The notes below the pieces were generated by a model. It had not been told where the DNA came from. It saw nothing but the letters and a program-made list of their open reading frames with translations, and ran no database searches. Source: Burkholderia ubonensis subsp. mesacidophila (GTDB lineage: Bacteria; Pseudomonadota; Gammaproteobacteria; Burkholderiales; Burkholderiaceae). From it: 64,000 bases of DNA. The translations under genes were made by a program, and so were the position numbers. Of the stretch, positions 63,472 to 64,000 are shown one piece after another. How positions within the stretch are numbered: the first letter of the stretch is position 1; the number at the start of each line of letters is the position of its first letter. The stretch spans positions 3,038,001 to 3,102,000 of the forward strand of contig NZ_CP020738.1 of NCBI RefSeq assembly GCF_002097715.1, written 5' to 3'.

Positions 63472-63477
63472 AAGCAT

Positions 63478-63931
63478 CCAGGCAATGGGTTGGTCCGTTC
63501 CCCGGCGGCGTGACGCCGTTGCCGGGGAAACGTGAAAGCGGTTCGGCTTCCGGTCGGTCGGCCAGGTTCGCGACGCGGCGGCGCTCGCCGGCCCGCACGG
63601 CCTTGCGGTGACGCAACGGCGGCGGGCACGGTTGACGATATCGGAGTCGTCCGCGATTCACCAATTAAATGTTGGGATGGATGCCATTCGTTTTCGCACT
63701 GCCCGCGCGGCGCGCAGCGGCGTACGAAAAATATGCGTGGAATCAGGAAGGCACACGCACGCGGCGTGCGGATCGGGAGAAATTCAGGGAAGCGGGTGTG
63801 GCGAGGAAACCTGCAGTGCCCGGCGGACGCGGGCGGCGCGTGCCGCCCGGCCGGGTCTTGAGCGTGACCGCCGCGTACTGCGGCGCGCCAGTCGCGCACC
63901 GCTCACGCCGGCGTGTCACACGCGGGGACGA
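63478..63931. other. 454-bp gap upstream of allE
   Basis: It contains a strong hairpin in the allE leader (63498-63506 with 63521-63529, plus an inner GGCG/CGCC pairing) about 27 bp before the start. No coding frame of good quality was seen; frames on both strands are codon-bias shadows. A small GCGTG-TCA-CACGC hairpin at 63911-63923 follows the partial gene at the right edge and may terminate it. Confidence 0.5.
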
Positions 63932-64000
63932 TCAGTCCCAGTCGCGACGATGATGCTTATGCTTGTGACGGCGATAGCCGCGATCGTCGTCATAGGAGTT
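63932..64000 (-). CDS. C-terminal end of a His/Arg/Asp-rich protein (5' end outside window)
   Basis: Minus-strand frame entering from the right edge: NSYDDDRGYRRHKHKHHRRD then WD and TGA at 63932. Such basic/His-rich tails are common at the ends of small secreted Burkholderia proteins, so a metal-binding or envelope protein is possible. Only 22 residues are visible. Confidence 0.5.
   Translation of the reverse strand, partial: NSYDDDRGYRRHKHKHHRRDWD

Noticed and set aside
63669..63953. Plus-strand 94-codon frame near the right edge
   Set aside because: Basic, low-complexity composition with no motif; it overlaps the convincing partial minus-strand tail at 63932.

Overview
The window is a high-GC proteobacterial chromosome segment that best fits a Burkholderia cepacia complex species. 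The evidence is the ceoR/llpE-ceoA-ceoB-opcM efflux locus in its known gene order, two Burkholderia-type trimeric porins, a DUF4148 protein, and pcaF/pcaR and gabTD neighbourhoods. No rRNA, tRNA, CRISPR array or replication origin was seen. The species and replicon are inferred from gene content and order only.

Layout. 1-9.4 kb: the tail of an unidentified HEPN-like gene, then the minus-strand RND multidrug efflux operon (llpE, ceoA, ceoB, opcM) with divergent ceoR, then an IS110-derived gene. 9.6-15.7 kb: a short H-NS-like protein, an orphan OmpR-type response regulator, a DUF4148 protein, a nucleoside-permease lipoprotein, a LysE exporter, selD and an EamA transporter. 15.7-20.4 kb: a porin divergent from an N-formylglutamate amidohydrolase / IclR / YfcC-type carrier operon, with three related palindromes between them. 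20.5-25.3 kb: a MocR regulator divergent from gabT-gabD (GABA to succinate), followed by a 291-bp nested inverted-repeat element. 25.3-32.8 kb: an Aer-like receptor, pcaF with divergent pcaR-type IclR, and an amidohydrolase/MHS-transporter pair whose transporter is destroyed around a tnpB element. 33-39 kb: detoxification and regulatory genes (GST, YCII, MarR, GlxA-type AraC, LysR) and an amino-acid binding protein.

39.3-43 kb is a cassette with lower GC than its neighbours: LysR regulator, clavaminate-synthase-like Fe(II)/2-oxoglutarate oxygenase and MFS transporter, ending at an IS3 scar. 43.2-49.2 kb holds an AstE/AspA-like metallohydrolase, a MetQ-like protein, a second porin, small proteins and a ~1.1-kb AT-rich islet with an STM2901-family/DUF1493 pair. 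49.3-56.6 kb is a Fur-box-preceded haem uptake operon (receptor, HmuS, HmuT, HmuU, HmuV) with two VOC-fold genes, one between the permease and the ATPase. 56.6-64 kb has a TRIC-family membrane protein, a class A penicillin-binding protein, an AraC regulator, a frameshifted alpha/beta hydrolase, a secreted hypothetical protein, ureidoglycine aminohydrolase and the tail of a His/Asp-rich protein.

Most interesting for follow-up: the nested inverted-repeat element at 24986-25276; the oxygenase/exporter cassette at 39.3-42.7 kb; the TnpB lacking the canonical RuvC-II glutamate but carrying a possible replacement; the STM2901/DUF1493 islet with similar sequences at both edges; and LlpE with Asp in place of the nucleophilic Ser.
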